Assembly (NCBI GenBank): GCA_002505765.1
Contig: DAVZ01000032.1
Coordinates: forward strand, 1-64,000
Direction: 5' to 3'
Origin: Methanobacterium sp. UBA176
GTDB lineage: Archaea > Methanobacteriota > Methanobacteria > Methanobacteriales > Methanobacteriaceae
Length of the DNA: 64,000 bases
Part shown: positions 28,749-38,042 of the stretch, one piece after another
How positions within the stretch are numbered: position 1 is the first letter of the stretch
How the letters are laid out: every line of letters starts with the position of its first letter
Notes under the pieces: model-generated
Told to the model about the DNA's origin: nothing
Database searches by the model: none
What the model saw: the letters and a program-made list of their open reading frames with translations, nothing else
Translations under genes and position numbers: made by a program

Positions 28749-28888
28749 CCTTAAATTGGAAAAATATTGCTATGTTGCTTAATTATTAAAAAAATAGAAC
28801 ACTCTAAATAGAGATATTACAACATTTAAATCGAACATTTTATATTTAATTCTACCAAAACCATTAATAGCATCTCGGAGGGAATTCA

Positions 28889-30364
28889 TTGTCATTTTTA
28901 GGAAAAATATTCAGTAGGGATTCAAAGCCAGTTATAGCAAAAAGCAGGTATATAACAATTGAAGAAGCAAAAATGGCTTCATTTACAAAGAAAACAGCAG
29001 GACAGGGATACGGACAAAACCTTCGTCCCGATGTTTATTATATAGTTGCATCTGTTGAACTGGGAAATACAACCACAAAATGTATTTTAACAGCTACAAA
29101 TTTGAATACAAGCAGAACATATCTTTTGGATAAGACTGTGAAGATGACCAGGGACATTAGACCCCCAAAAAAAGGCGAAAAAGTCTTTGGTGAGACGGTA
29201 TGGCATGTAGAACTGACCAAAGAATCTGTATCAGAAATGATCAGGGATACAATTTTAGAGTCAGTAAAGCGTTCAAAAATAGATATGGATAAGGATCTTG
29301 ATTTTGTTGTTCGTTCAACAGGAGTTACAGCCGGATTTGCATCTCCTGAAGAAGTTGGACAGCTTATTATAGCTCTTGCAGATGGATGTCTTGATGCAGG
29401 AATCCCTCCAAGTAAAATGTCGCCTGCAATGTCAATAAACAGTTTTCCAAAAAAATTGAAAGATTTTACCCTCATTGAAAAGGTCATGTTTGATGGTGCT
29501 GTAGTTAGCGTAATCCCTCCAACTGGAAGGGCAGTTGTTGCAAATGAAATGGAGGGAGAACTTGTAACTGCAGGTATTAAAGTCGGGGCAAAGTGGACCG
29601 ACGTTGATTATAGAAACCCATGTGTTTCTATTGATTTTGGAACAACGCTGGCTGGAAGGATTACAAACGGTCAGGAGCCCTATGCAAGAACAATCGGTAA
29701 TTTTTGCGGCCTTGCAGGGGGAGTTTCTGATGCAATAATAAGGGGAACAGAAAAAGTAGATAAACGTGGTGGAGCAGCTCTGGATCTCTACAATAGAGAG
29801 ATTTTAAAGAAAGCAGACTGGGAGAAAGCTGAAGAGTATGCAATACGCGCCCACGAATTCTTGGACATAGGAAAAGTTCCAGAAAATAGGAAGAGATTTG
29901 GAACAGTACCAGTAGACCCCGAAGCTGCATACAGTGCTGGAACAACGCTTATTGGTTGTGATGCTGGTAAAAATGGAGATAAAATTCCGGAATTAACCGA
30001 ACTGGGTCATGAAATTTACACTGAAACTGATATTCACACTTTATTTGCCACGCTTGACCATGTAAGCGCAAAGATTGTTAAAAGACTTCTTGATGAAGCT
30101 TTCGTAGAAGGGGTTATTGAAGAAGGTTCTGTATTGGGTGTAACTGGTAGAGCAGGAATAACTGGAAGAAAACCCGAGTTTATCCTGAAATACTCAAAAG
30201 ATAAATTCAACAACACTATATTTGTATCTGATGCCCTTGCAATGGGCGCGGCTGTAATGGCACGTTGTATGAATTCTATTGGAACCCCTCATATTCCAAT
30301 CGGTGGTAGACAGGGCGGGCCATGTATTTTAGGGGAGAGGAGGAAGCTTCAAAAAAAGGGATAA
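28889..30364 (+). CDS. Methanogenesis marker protein 14
   Basis: A 491-residue soluble protein matching methanogenesis marker 14. The core has an actin/ASKHA-type ATPase look: ELGNTTTKCIL (~51-61) and SIDFGTTLAG resemble phosphate-1 and phosphate-2 loops, like activators of corrinoid proteins. A similar gene follows mtrH in other Methanobacteriales, so it may reactivate the MtrA corrinoid (inference). The start is a TTG at 28889, chosen because GGAGGG lies 6 bases upstream and the N-terminus MSFLGKIF fits the family. Confidence 0.8.
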   Translation: MSFLGKIFSRDSKPVIAKSRYITIEEAKMASFTKKTAGQGYGQNLRPDVYYIVASVELGNTTTKCILTATNLNTSRTYLLDKTVKMTRDIRPPKKGEKVFGETVWHVELTKESVSEMIRDTILESVKRSKIDMDKDLDFVVRSTGVTAGFASPEEVGQLIIALADGCLDAGIPPSKMSPAMSINSFPKKLKDFTLIEKVMFDGAVVSVIPPTGRAVVANEMEGELVTAGIKVGAKWTDVDYRNPCVSIDFGTTLAGRITNGQEPYARTIGNFCGLAGGVSDAIIRGTEKVDKRGGAALDLYNREILKKADWEKAEEYAIRAHEFLDIGKVPENRKRFGTVPVDPEAAYSAGTTLIGCDAGKNGDKIPELTELGHEIYTETDIHTLFATLDHVSAKIVKRLLDEAFVEGVIEEGSVLGVTGRAGITGRKPEFILKYSKDKFNNTIFVSDALAMGAAVMARCMNSIGTPHIPIGGRQGGPCILGERRKLQKKG

Positions 30365-30479
30365 AAACAATGCCAGCGAAGATGGTTCATGAACACATTT
30401 ATAACTGAATTTGGAAAACCAGGAAATATTAGCCCACCCTGTTTAAAAAAGAAATTGTTTATTTTTTTTAGACACTTTA

Positions 30480-30992
30480 TTAATCCAGATAATCAATTAA
30501 TTTTGAAAGCCAATCCACCCATTCATCATAGGATATATTAGGATAAGACATATCTGCATTTGGATGCATAAAACGGCACAGAGTAAGAGTTTTTATGTGG
30601 GGGGCAAAATTTTTTAGGGTGGAAAGTCCCTGTGAGCCCAGATAATAAGGAACACCTATAAAAAGTACCAGATCATAGTTTCCTTTACCATCAAAACCTT
30701 TCCAATCCGGATTTTTAAGATTGTTTATTATTTCCACCACACCCATAGTATGATCAGGTTTGAATTCATATTTATCCAGAGCTAAATTTGATCCCCCTGT
30801 TGCAACAACAGTTACATTTATTTTTTTTGCAATTTTTATGGATTTTTCAGTTATTTTTTCAGGTATAATATTTAACAGTGACCCCATGATAAATAGAGGT
30901 CTTTTCGACTGCTTAATGGTCAAAGCAGCCATTTTTGGAGGCCAGATCCTGGCCTGATTAACGCTTATTAAAGCTGGATTCCATGCTAACAT
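30480..30992 (-). CDS. cdhB: CODH/ACS complex epsilon subunit
   Basis: A 170-residue protein resembling CdhB, the small subunit that pairs with CdhA in archaeal carbon monoxide dehydrogenase. Blocks: MLAWNPALISVNQARIW, PLFIMGSLL, VTVVATGGSN, DLVLFIGVPYYLGSQGLSTLKNFAP. The ATG at 30992 follows GGTGAC and fits the family length; the frame continues upstream without a site. It is divergent from cdhA, not in its usual place downstream of it. Confidence 0.85.
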   Translation of the reverse strand: MLAWNPALISVNQARIWPPKMAALTIKQSKRPLFIMGSLLNIIPEKITEKSIKIAKKINVTVVATGGSNLALDKYEFKPDHTMGVVEIINNLKNPDWKGFDGKGNYDLVLFIGVPYYLGSQGLSTLKNFAPHIKTLTLCRFMHPNADMSYPNISYDEWVDWLSKLIDYLD

Positions 30993-31074
30993 AATGTCAC
31001 CAATATCTTTATAATGAATGATGTGCGAAACTACAATATAATGATTAATCATGATAGTATATAAGGGTGATGTT

Positions 31075-33393
31075 TTGCCTAAAACCGAACCAAAGAGAGA
31101 AAATGATTCAGTAATAATTAAAGGATTAGACTTAGATTTCAAAGATATAGATGTCTATTTAAAAGAAAAACAAAAAGTAAATAGTGTACAGAAAAATGTA
31201 AGCTTAAATTATCCTGAACTTCGAGAATGGGATTTAAATTTACTTTCATATTTTAAACCTTTTTATGCCCCCCTCTGTGATATGTGCTGTATGTGTACCT
31301 ATGGCAAATGCGATCTATCAAACAACAAGAAAGGGGCATGTGGAATAAACCTGGAAAAACAGCAGTCCAGAATAGCACTCCTGACCTCATGTATTGGTGC
31401 TTCAACACACGCAGCTCATGCTAGAGATCTTGTTGACAGATTACTGGAAAAAAACTCCAACTTAGAGCTAAAATACAGCAATTTAATTGATTTAACATCA
31501 CCCATCACCACCACCCTAACCGGGATAACACCCAGAACAGCTAATGAACTGGATGAGGTCATGAGCTGTGTTGAAAAAGAACTTACAAATCTCATGGCTT
31601 CTGCCCATACTGGTCAGGAAGGCGCTCACTTAGATTTTGAATCAAAAGCACTTCATGCAGGCGTAATGGATCATTTAGCCCTGGAAGTGGCTGAAATAGC
31701 TCAAATTAATCTTTATGATTTGGATAAGGGAGAATCAAACACTCCTCTTCTAGAAATTGGGATGGGAGTTGTTGACAGTGAAAAGCCGGTTATATTATGT
31801 ATAGGGCATAGTATAGCGCCAAGTAGCAAAATAATAGATTATGCAGATGAAAAGGAGCTATTAGAAGGCCTGGAAATCTGTGGACTATGCTGTACAGCAA
31901 TAGAACAGGGAAGGTATTCTCCAAAGTCAAAAATAGTAGGATCCATATCCAGACAGTTGATGTTTATAAGAGCTGGAATCCCTGATTTAGTTGTCCTTGA
32001 TGAGCAGTGCATACGGGCAGATATACTTGAACTATGCGCAGAAAGAAACATTCCCATCATAGCCACAAGTGACAAGTGTTCATTAGGCCTGCCTGACAGA
32101 ACCAGAGAAAGCCCCCAAAAAATTGTCAGTGAAATCATGAATGGGGATAGTCCTGGAGTTTTAATAAGAGACATGGACAAGGTGGGGAAAGTAGCCGTAG
32201 ATCTGGCCCTTAAGGTTAAAGCCAGAACTTTAACACCCCGTGAAAATTCATTACAGGAAGAAGACCTTGAGACCCTTATCAAGGACTGCGTTGAATGTGG
32301 ACAGTGTGAGAGGGTGTGTTCTGCCATGTTACCAATTACCACTTCATTATCCGAGGCTAAAAATGGAGACACTTCTCTTTTAGCCAGTTTCTACGGGAAA
32401 TGTGTTGGTTGCGGTAAATGTATGGAAGCGTGTTCTGAAAACATCCCTCTTATCGATCTGATACGTATGGCTGCAGAAGAAAAAATTGCATCTGAAAAGT
32501 ATCTGATACGCTCTGGCAGAGGCCCTGTTCAGGATGTTGAGATACGTAAAGTAGGTGCACCCATAGTCTTTGGAGACATACCCGGAGTCATAGCCCTTGC
32601 AGCATGCTCTAATTATGATAAGGGAGAAGAAGAAATAGCCCTTATTGCAGAAGAATACCTTAAAAGAGGATACATTGTAGTAGCTGCAGGATGTGCAGCC
32701 ATGGACATAGCTTTATATAAAGACGAAGAAGGTAAAACTCTATATGAAAAATATCCCGGCGACTTTGATAAAGGAGGTCTTCTAAATTTAGGCCCCTGTG
32801 TTGCAAATGCTCATGCTATAGGTAGCGCTATTAAAATAGCAAATATATTTGCCAAAGTCCCACTGGAAAACAACTTCACAGAAGTAGCAGATTATATTGT
32901 AAATCGTATTGGGGTTTGTGTAATTGCATGGGGTGCCATGTCACAAAAGGCTTTTGCCATAGCAACCGGTGCTAACCGCTGGGGAATTCCTGCTATTCTC
33001 GGGCCCCAGGCGTCAAAATACCGCAGACTATATCTTGGAAATGACCTTGAACCACGAAACATAAAAGATCAGCGCGACCAGAGTAAAGTTATGTGCGAAC
33101 CAGCCCCTCTTCACCTGGCTTATTCTGCTGAAAGCATGAATGAATGCATGACTCTGGCAGCAAAACTGTGTATAAGGCCCAATGATACACCCAGGGGGAG
33201 GATGATCAAGTTATCAAACTATATAGATATCTACAAAAAGTACTACGGTACCTTACCCTCTGATTTACATCTATATATCAGAGACGAGAAAGAAATTCCA
33301 TTTAAAGAGAAAGATGAAATTTTGAAAAAACTCAAAGAAATGAATTGGAAACCCAGAAAAAGCCCCCATGAACCTTCAATATGTATGGGGTAA
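31075..33393 (+). CDS. cdhA: CODH/ACS complex alpha subunit (carbon monoxide dehydrogenase)
   Basis: A 772-residue nickel-iron CO dehydrogenase, with Cys68, 71, 72, 74, 79 and 89 for the interface clusters, ferredoxin motifs CVECGQCERVCS and CVGCGKCMEACS near residues 405-460, and C-cluster Cys segments (CCTAIEQGRYSPKSKI, AACSNYDKG, AGCAAMD, LGPCVAN). The start is TTG at 31075 because GGGTGA lies 5 bases before it. It oxidises CO, or reduces CO2, passing electrons through the clusters. No cdhC, cdhD or cdhE lies in the window. Confidence 0.93.
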   Translation: MPKTEPKRENDSVIIKGLDLDFKDIDVYLKEKQKVNSVQKNVSLNYPELREWDLNLLSYFKPFYAPLCDMCCMCTYGKCDLSNNKKGACGINLEKQQSRIALLTSCIGASTHAAHARDLVDRLLEKNSNLELKYSNLIDLTSPITTTLTGITPRTANELDEVMSCVEKELTNLMASAHTGQEGAHLDFESKALHAGVMDHLALEVAEIAQINLYDLDKGESNTPLLEIGMGVVDSEKPVILCIGHSIAPSSKIIDYADEKELLEGLEICGLCCTAIEQGRYSPKSKIVGSISRQLMFIRAGIPDLVVLDEQCIRADILELCAERNIPIIATSDKCSLGLPDRTRESPQKIVSEIMNGDSPGVLIRDMDKVGKVAVDLALKVKARTLTPRENSLQEEDLETLIKDCVECGQCERVCSAMLPITTSLSEAKNGDTSLLASFYGKCVGCGKCMEACSENIPLIDLIRMAAEEKIASEKYLIRSGRGPVQDVEIRKVGAPIVFGDIPGVIALAACSNYDKGEEEIALIAEEYLKRGYIVVAAGCAAMDIALYKDEEGKTLYEKYPGDFDKGGLLNLGPCVANAHAIGSAIKIANIFAKVPLENNFTEVADYIVNRIGVCVIAWGAMSQKAFAIATGANRWGIPAILGPQASKYRRLYLGNDLEPRNIKDQRDQSKVMCEPAPLHLAYSAESMNECMTLAAKLCIRPNDTPRGRMIKLSNYIDIYKKYYGTLPSDLHLYIRDEKEIPFKEKDEILKKLKEMNWKPRKSPHEPSICMG

Positions 33394-33503
33394 ACATTAA
33401 AAAAAACTCCAGAACCAGTGTGTATGGTGAGGCTGATCCCTGGATCACCTCTTCCAATTCATGAACATGTTTTAAAATAAATTCTAGCAAGTTGGTGATA
33501 ATA

Positions 33504-33878
33504 ATGAATCCATATATTACTCTTAAAGATCCCCTGAAATGTTCTAAATGTAACCTGTGTTTTGTTAAGTGTGAGGAAATACATGGAATTAGCAGAATCG
33601 TAAAATCTGACGATCTTCCAGTGATGTGTATACAATGCAATGACTGTAAAGAGGTTTGTAAGGTTAACGCAATTTATACTAAGAATAATATAGCTATTGT
33701 GGACAGTGAACTGTGTGTTGGCTGTAAAATGTGTGAAATGGTCTGTCCGGTTAATGCTATAAAAGTCGAAAACCTGTTAGCACACAAATGCACGCTGTGT
33801 ATAGACAAAAAGCTGATCCCTGCATGTATTGAAGTTTGTCCAGATAAAGTACTGACAATTACATGTGATGAAGAATGA
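33504..33878 (+). CDS. Ferredoxin-type four-cluster electron carrier
   Basis: A 124-residue iron-sulfur protein with several CxxCxxCxxxC motifs: CSKCNLCFVKC, CIQCNDCKEVC, CVGCKMCEMVC and CTLCIDKKLIPACIEVC. It has the layout of CooF/HycB-like subunits that carry electrons between an oxidoreductase and partners. It lies 110 bp after cdhA on the same strand and is a likely electron acceptor for CODH. GGTGA at 33494 fixes the ATG at 33504. Confidence 0.88.
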   Translation: MNPYITLKDPLKCSKCNLCFVKCEEIHGISRIVKSDDLPVMCIQCNDCKEVCKVNAIYTKNNIAIVDSELCVGCKMCEMVCPVNAIKVENLLAHKCTLCIDKKLIPACIEVCPDKVLTITCDEE

Positions 33879-33886
33879 AAAATGGA

Positions 33887-34453
33887 TTAGAAGCTTCTTA
33901 ACTCTTCTAACCTTTTAATTCTCTCATCCATTGGAGGGTGTGTTGAAAATAAATTTAAGAATATTTTTCCTTTTTCGCCGAATGGGTTAACTATGAACAT
34001 ATGGGCTGTCGCAGGATTTGTATCCATTGGTCTTGCATTAACTCCCATTTGAAGTTTTCGAAGTGCATCTGCAAGTGCCCATGGTTTTCCAGAGATTTGT
34101 GCACCACTTGCATCGGCTTTGTATTCTCTTGCTCTACTTATTGCAAGCTGAACCATCATAGCAGCTATTGGGGCAATTATGGACATTGCAAGTATTCCAA
34201 TTAATCCACCACCATCATCATCTCCACCACCACCAAAGATCGCAAAGAACCTTGCGTAATCTGCAACTATAAATACAGCTCCTGCTATTGTGGCCGCTAT
34301 TGCACCTATCAGGATATCTCTATTTTTAACATGCCCCAGTTCGTGAGCTATGACTCCTTCAAGCTCATCTCTGCTTAACAAACCAAGCATGCCTGTAGTT
34401 ACAGCTACAACAGCTTTTTCAGGATTTCTAACTGTTGCAAATGCATTTGGTGT
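33887..34453 (-). pseudogene. HtpX-type membrane protease, 5'-truncated
   Basis: The frame from about 34453 leftwards encodes TPNAFATVRNPEKAVVAVT, the zinc site HELGH (near 34340), a membrane helix pair, and the C-terminal STHPPMDERIKRL. This is the back two-thirds of HtpX, which needs two N-terminal membrane helices that are absent. Upstream an in-frame TAG (34454-34456) and non-coding sequence follow. An internal ATG at 34390 could start a soluble-like fragment, but lacks a ribosome site. Probably a non-functional remnant. Confidence 0.75.
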
Positions 34454-34619
34454 CTACTTATCACCACAGTTTTTTCATAGTTTTTAAATCAACACATTTT
34501 GTGATCTTTTATTTAATTCTGGTAACTAAAAGATCGCATTATTTAAAATGAAGTTTGAATATATAAACTTTGTGTGACTAAAATTTTACTACAAATATTT
34601 AAGTTTTCGGTGATTTTAA

Positions 34620-35213
34620 ATGGTAACCGCTTTGATAATGGCAGGAGGGAAAGGAACAAGGATGAAACCTGGCGTGGAAAAACCACTTGTTAAGATAAAT
34701 GGGATACCAATGATTCAATACGTAATTGATGCACTTAAAAATGCAGATAAAATAGATAATATAATCGTTGCAACAAGTAAAAACACACCAAAAACTGATG
34801 AATTTTTAAAAAAAAATGGTATTAAAACAATTATGACTCCTGGCAAAGATTATATACATGATCTTGGATTAATTCTTTCTGATTTTGATGAAAATGATAT
34901 TTTACTTACAGTGACTGCAGATTTACCTCTTATAACTGGAAATATTATTGATAAAGTGTTGAATAAATATGAAAAATCTCCAAAGCCAGCCATGAGTGTC
35001 CTGGTTCCACTTGAAATTTTCCAGACATACTCAATCAAACCCACAACAGTTTTTGATAATCTGGTGCCTTCGGGATTAAATATATTAAGGGGAATTAACA
35101 AGACACAAAATGAGGAAGTTTTAATATTAGAAAAAATAGAACTTGCCCTAAACATAAATACGTGTGAAGACATAAATCTTTTAAAAAGGCTAATGGGTGA
35201 TGGAGATGACTGA
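34620..35213 (+). CDS. cobY: GTP:adenosylcobinamide-phosphate guanylyltransferase
   Basis: A 197-residue enzyme activating the nucleotide loop for cobamide synthesis. The nucleotidyltransferase motif ALIMAGGKGTRM is at residues 4-15; TADLPLIT is the metal-binding DxD-like segment. CobY replaces the bacterial CobU in archaea. CobS and CbiS at 61-63 kb belong to the same pathway. Preceded by CGGTGA. Overlaps the next gene's ribosome site. Confidence 0.9.
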   Translation: MVTALIMAGGKGTRMKPGVEKPLVKINGIPMIQYVIDALKNADKIDNIIVATSKNTPKTDEFLKKNGIKTIMTPGKDYIHDLGLILSDFDENDILLTVTADLPLITGNIIDKVLNKYEKSPKPAMSVLVPLEIFQTYSIKPTTVFDNLVPSGLNILRGINKTQNEEVLILEKIELALNINTCEDINLLKRLMGDGDD

Positions 35214-35478
35214 GGAAAGAAAACTTATTAAAGGGGAAGAAAAAGTCTGGAGCGAAATTAAAGGATATCAGGTTGCAACAAACAACGCAAGGATATTAGG
35301 CGAACTTGATGAACTCATAATAAATGGCAAAACAGGTAAAATCACTGATGTTGTTATTAAGGTTGAAAAAGGCAGAAACATCCATGTTAAAGGTGCAAAG
35401 AAAAAAGGAGATCACCTGCTGGTGCCATTTGGGAAGGTAGAGAAAGTTGGTGAATTTATAATAATTTCAGAGTCATAA
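35206..35478 (+). CDS. PRC-barrel domain protein
   Basis: A 90-residue protein of one PRC-barrel (EIKGYQVATNNARILGELDELIING and DVVIKVEKGRN, then LLVPFGKVEKVGEFIII). Such small proteins in archaea are thought to bind RNA or ribosomal proteins. The ATG at 35206 is set by GGGTGA (35195-35200) and overlaps cobY by 8 bases. Confidence 0.75.
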   Translation: MTEERKLIKGEEKVWSEIKGYQVATNNARILGELDELIINGKTGKITDVVIKVEKGRNIHVKGAKKKGDHLLVPFGKVEKVGEFIIISES

Positions 35479-35522
35479 TCTGACACCACTTTTAAATATT
35501 ATTTTAACTCTTATTCTGTAAT

Positions 35523-36020
35523 TTAAGGTCCTTTATAGAACGGATGAACAACAGCGTCTTTTTCATTTAATATCTCATCAATTGAAGGTTCCATGCTGAA
35601 TGCTCTTTTTATAGCTAATTTTGTAGCTTCATAGTTATTTATATAAATTTTATCGCTTTCTTTTGAATCAGGATGGATAAAAACACCACATACTATACAG
35701 ATTTCTTCAGCTTTATTTTCGGGAATGGTTTCATCATAAACACAATCTACAACTGCAGTGGCAAGTGCTTTTTGTGCAGGGCCATAAACCTTCATAATAT
35801 CCTTTCTTCCTCTAAGCGAAACCTTGGGGACAATTAAAGTTATTGGCTTGGCCACAAGATTGGGGGCTATAATTGCAAAAAGGGGAGTGTGTTTATCCAT
35901 CTGCTGTGCAAGAGCATTAGCAAAGGCATGGCCAACAGGGCCTTCTTTGTCTCCTATTAAAAGATCTAAATGTGCAACTTCTTTTCCTTTTCCAAAACGT
36001 GCTTCACCATTTAAATACAT
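35523..36020 (-). CDS. fae: Formaldehyde-activating enzyme
   Basis: A 165-residue stand-alone Fae that joins formaldehyde to tetrahydromethanopterin giving methylene-H4MPT. The catalytic His17 is present (EVAHLDL) and the family segment DKEGPVGHAFANAL follows. In many methanogens Fae is fused to hexulose-phosphate synthase (ribulose-phosphate pathway); here it is alone, which suggests formaldehyde detoxification or supply from an unidentified source. Confidence 0.88.
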   Translation of the reverse strand: MYLNGEARFGKGKEVAHLDLLIGDKEGPVGHAFANALAQQMDKHTPLFAIIAPNLVAKPITLIVPKVSLRGRKDIMKVYGPAQKALATAVVDCVYDETIPENKAEEICIVCGVFIHPDSKESDKIYINNYEATKLAIKRAFSMEPSIDEILNEKDAVVHPFYKGP

Positions 36021-36809
36021 AATATAACCTCTATTATTTGTATATATTTTATGGAATTAATATTTTTTTTGGGGTGAGGCTGTTCAATAATTCAAAGTCA
36101 GAGAAAGAAATAAGGGAAATTAACCCTGATTTATAAACTGGAATTACATAGCTTTTGGTTTCATTTGCCGGCAATTTGGTGGGAAGGGGATATTAACTGG
36201 AATGAAGATTTTTTTTTATGGTCCCTGAATTATCTTCTTTAAACCCAAACCCCATAATTAATCCACTAATCCTCCTGTAAACCCCATAAATGGAGGGGTA
36301 AGTAACTTAAAACAATTATAACTTCCATAAACCCATTTATAGTTGATTACCAAACATATTATACTTTTGGGTACAGGTAACACTCAATTAAGGTGCTCAA
36401 AAATCCCACAAAATCTTCGATTTTTGGCACCCCAAACACTTTCAAAAGCTCTGCTTTTGATGCCTCGAAAACCCACGGTTTTCGGCGGCTTTGTGTTTGT
36501 GGGGTTTATTAATCTGGTTAAAGCATGTTCTATTTAGAATCATAACGTTCATAAGTTTGATAAATCACTCTCTTCACTATAAATTAATATCATCGGAATT
36601 TCGATCAACTCATACGTACTGATTTATACGATAATTTCAAATATTTTTGTGATATTAGTTAACTATTTAATGTCTTTTTATGATAAATAAATCCTTGAAA
36701 GGCCGTATTCTCATATTAATAATTAGGTCATGATTTTTGGTTCGGCTAATTTAAAGGTTTTTAGAAATTCTCTTATGATATTAAGAATCATTGAGATAAT
36801 GTTAAATGA
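36021..36809. other. Long intergenic region with structured repeat element
   Basis: 789 bp without a supported gene, between fae and sufB. It holds the multi-hairpin element at 36392-36504, listed separately, and a region of short C- and G-rich tracts at 36240-36300. No RNA gene of a known class is evident. Confidence 0.5.
36392..36504. repeat. Mini-hairpin element A
   Basis: Three hairpins and a closing stem. GGTGC-CAAAAATC (36392-36405) pairs with GATTTTTG-GCACC (36419-36431). TCAAAAGC (36442-36449) pairs with GCTTTTGA (36453-36460), loop TCT. CGAAAACC (36466-36473) pairs with GGTTTTCG (36477-36484), loop CAC. CCCCAAACAC (36430-36439) pairs with GTGTTTGTGGGG (36493-36504), enclosing the last two hairpins as a three-way junction. 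The design resembles element B at 62321. Confidence 0.65.
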
Positions 36810-38042
36810 TTACATACCCTTCAAGCTCATATCAAGCATTCTTTTGGTTTCATCTGCAAGTTCCTGTGGCAATCCAGTAATATCCATGCTTAAGAAACCT
36901 CTTACAATCATAGAAGCAGCTTCTTTTTCTGTAAGACCTCTTGCCATTAAATATAAAACTTCTTCTTCTGCAATCTTCCCTACTGCAGCTTCATGTGACA
37001 TTTCTACCTCACTAGCGCTACCTTCGAGCTCTGGAACCGCGTATATCATGGAATCGTCAGATAAAACTAGTCCATGGCATTCTAAATGTCCTTTAACATT
37101 TCTTGCCCTGCCTGCAAGATGTCCACGAGCATAAATTTGTGATTGATCCTTAGAAACTGCTCTTGAAATCATTTCACTGCGTGATCCTTCACCTTCTAAC
37201 AAAACCCTGGATCCCATATCCAATATTGAATCTTTTTGACCTCCCAAAATGGACTGGAACAATACTTTTGAATTTTTACCTGAGCAATATGCTGTAGGAT
37301 AAGATTGAATGCTTCTAACGGGGCTTGTAAGTATATAATTGCTGATGTAGGTGGCTTCATCTCCAACCATTACACCAGTTCTTGGACGGACATCCACCTG
37401 TTCTGCCCAGTTATGTACCATTGTGAAAGTTATTTTAGCTCCAGGCTTAAGGTAGAACTCAGATACTCCAACGTGGAGTGCTGAACTTACGTCTGCACCA
37501 GTTGCACAACCGGTTATGATGTGCAGCTCAGAGTTTTCCTCAGCTATAATAACGTTGTGAACATTTTGCATTACATTTTGATCGCCAATAAACATACAGG
37601 CCTGTAAGGGGAATGTTTCTATGGCACCAGGCGGAGATCTTATAAAGTAACCGCTACTTCCCTCTTCAGCTTCTCTAAGTGCAGTTTGAGCTGTGAATTT
37701 GTCAGCATCAGGAGCCACAGCTTTCCACATGTAATCTTTAAGCCATCCATACTTCTCAACTGCAACATTCATTCCCATTATTTCTACATTTTCTGAAGGG
37801 CATGTAGTACAAACTCCGCTTTGATCCATTTGAATATAGGTACCTGCACGCTCTTTTTCAGTGGGATCAACCCCTACTTTAAGTAAAGTGTCTTGGACTT
37901 TTTTAGGGACTTCAGTAGCTTTATCTACCCTTTCATGTTCGCCCGCTTCTTCTTTGATGAATTTTTCAAGGTCTATGTCTTCTCCATAAAGAGGTTTCTT
38001 TTCTCTGGCTTTTTTAGCCCTTTCTAATGTACTCTGCAACAT
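36810..38042 (-). CDS. SufB/SufD-family Fe-S scaffold
   Basis: A 410-residue SufBD-type protein acting as scaffold for Fe-S assembly with SufC. It has the beta-helix core with ALHVGVSEFYLKPGAKITFTMVHNW and the C-terminal HEAAVGKIAEEEVLYLMARGLTEKEA motif used to bind SufC. Only one SufBD protein is paired with SufC here, the usual archaeal SUF pair. Overlaps the end of sufC by 19 bases. Supplies clusters for MCR activation, Hdr/Mvh and CODH. Confidence 0.88.
   Translation of the reverse strand: MLQSTLERAKKAREKKPLYGEDIDLEKFIKEEAGEHERVDKATEVPKKVQDTLLKVGVDPTEKERAGTYIQMDQSGVCTTCPSENVEIMGMNVAVEKYGWLKDYMWKAVAPDADKFTAQTALREAEEGSSGYFIRSPPGAIETFPLQACMFIGDQNVMQNVHNVIIAEENSELHIITGCATGADVSSALHVGVSEFYLKPGAKITFTMVHNWAEQVDVRPRTGVMVGDEATYISNYILTSPVRSIQSYPTAYCSGKNSKVLFQSILGGQKDSILDMGSRVLLEGEGSRSEMISRAVSKDQSQIYARGHLAGRARNVKGHLECHGLVLSDDSMIYAVPELEGSASEVEMSHEAAVGKIAEEEVLYLMARGLTEKEAASMIVRGFLSMDITGLPQELADETKRMLDMSLKGM

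Noticed and set aside
33425..33452. Hairpin between cdhA and the ferredoxin gene (GATCC/GGATC)
   Set aside because: The loop would be only two bases and the flanking pairs are interrupted, with no T-run, so it is not a convincing terminator or RNA element.
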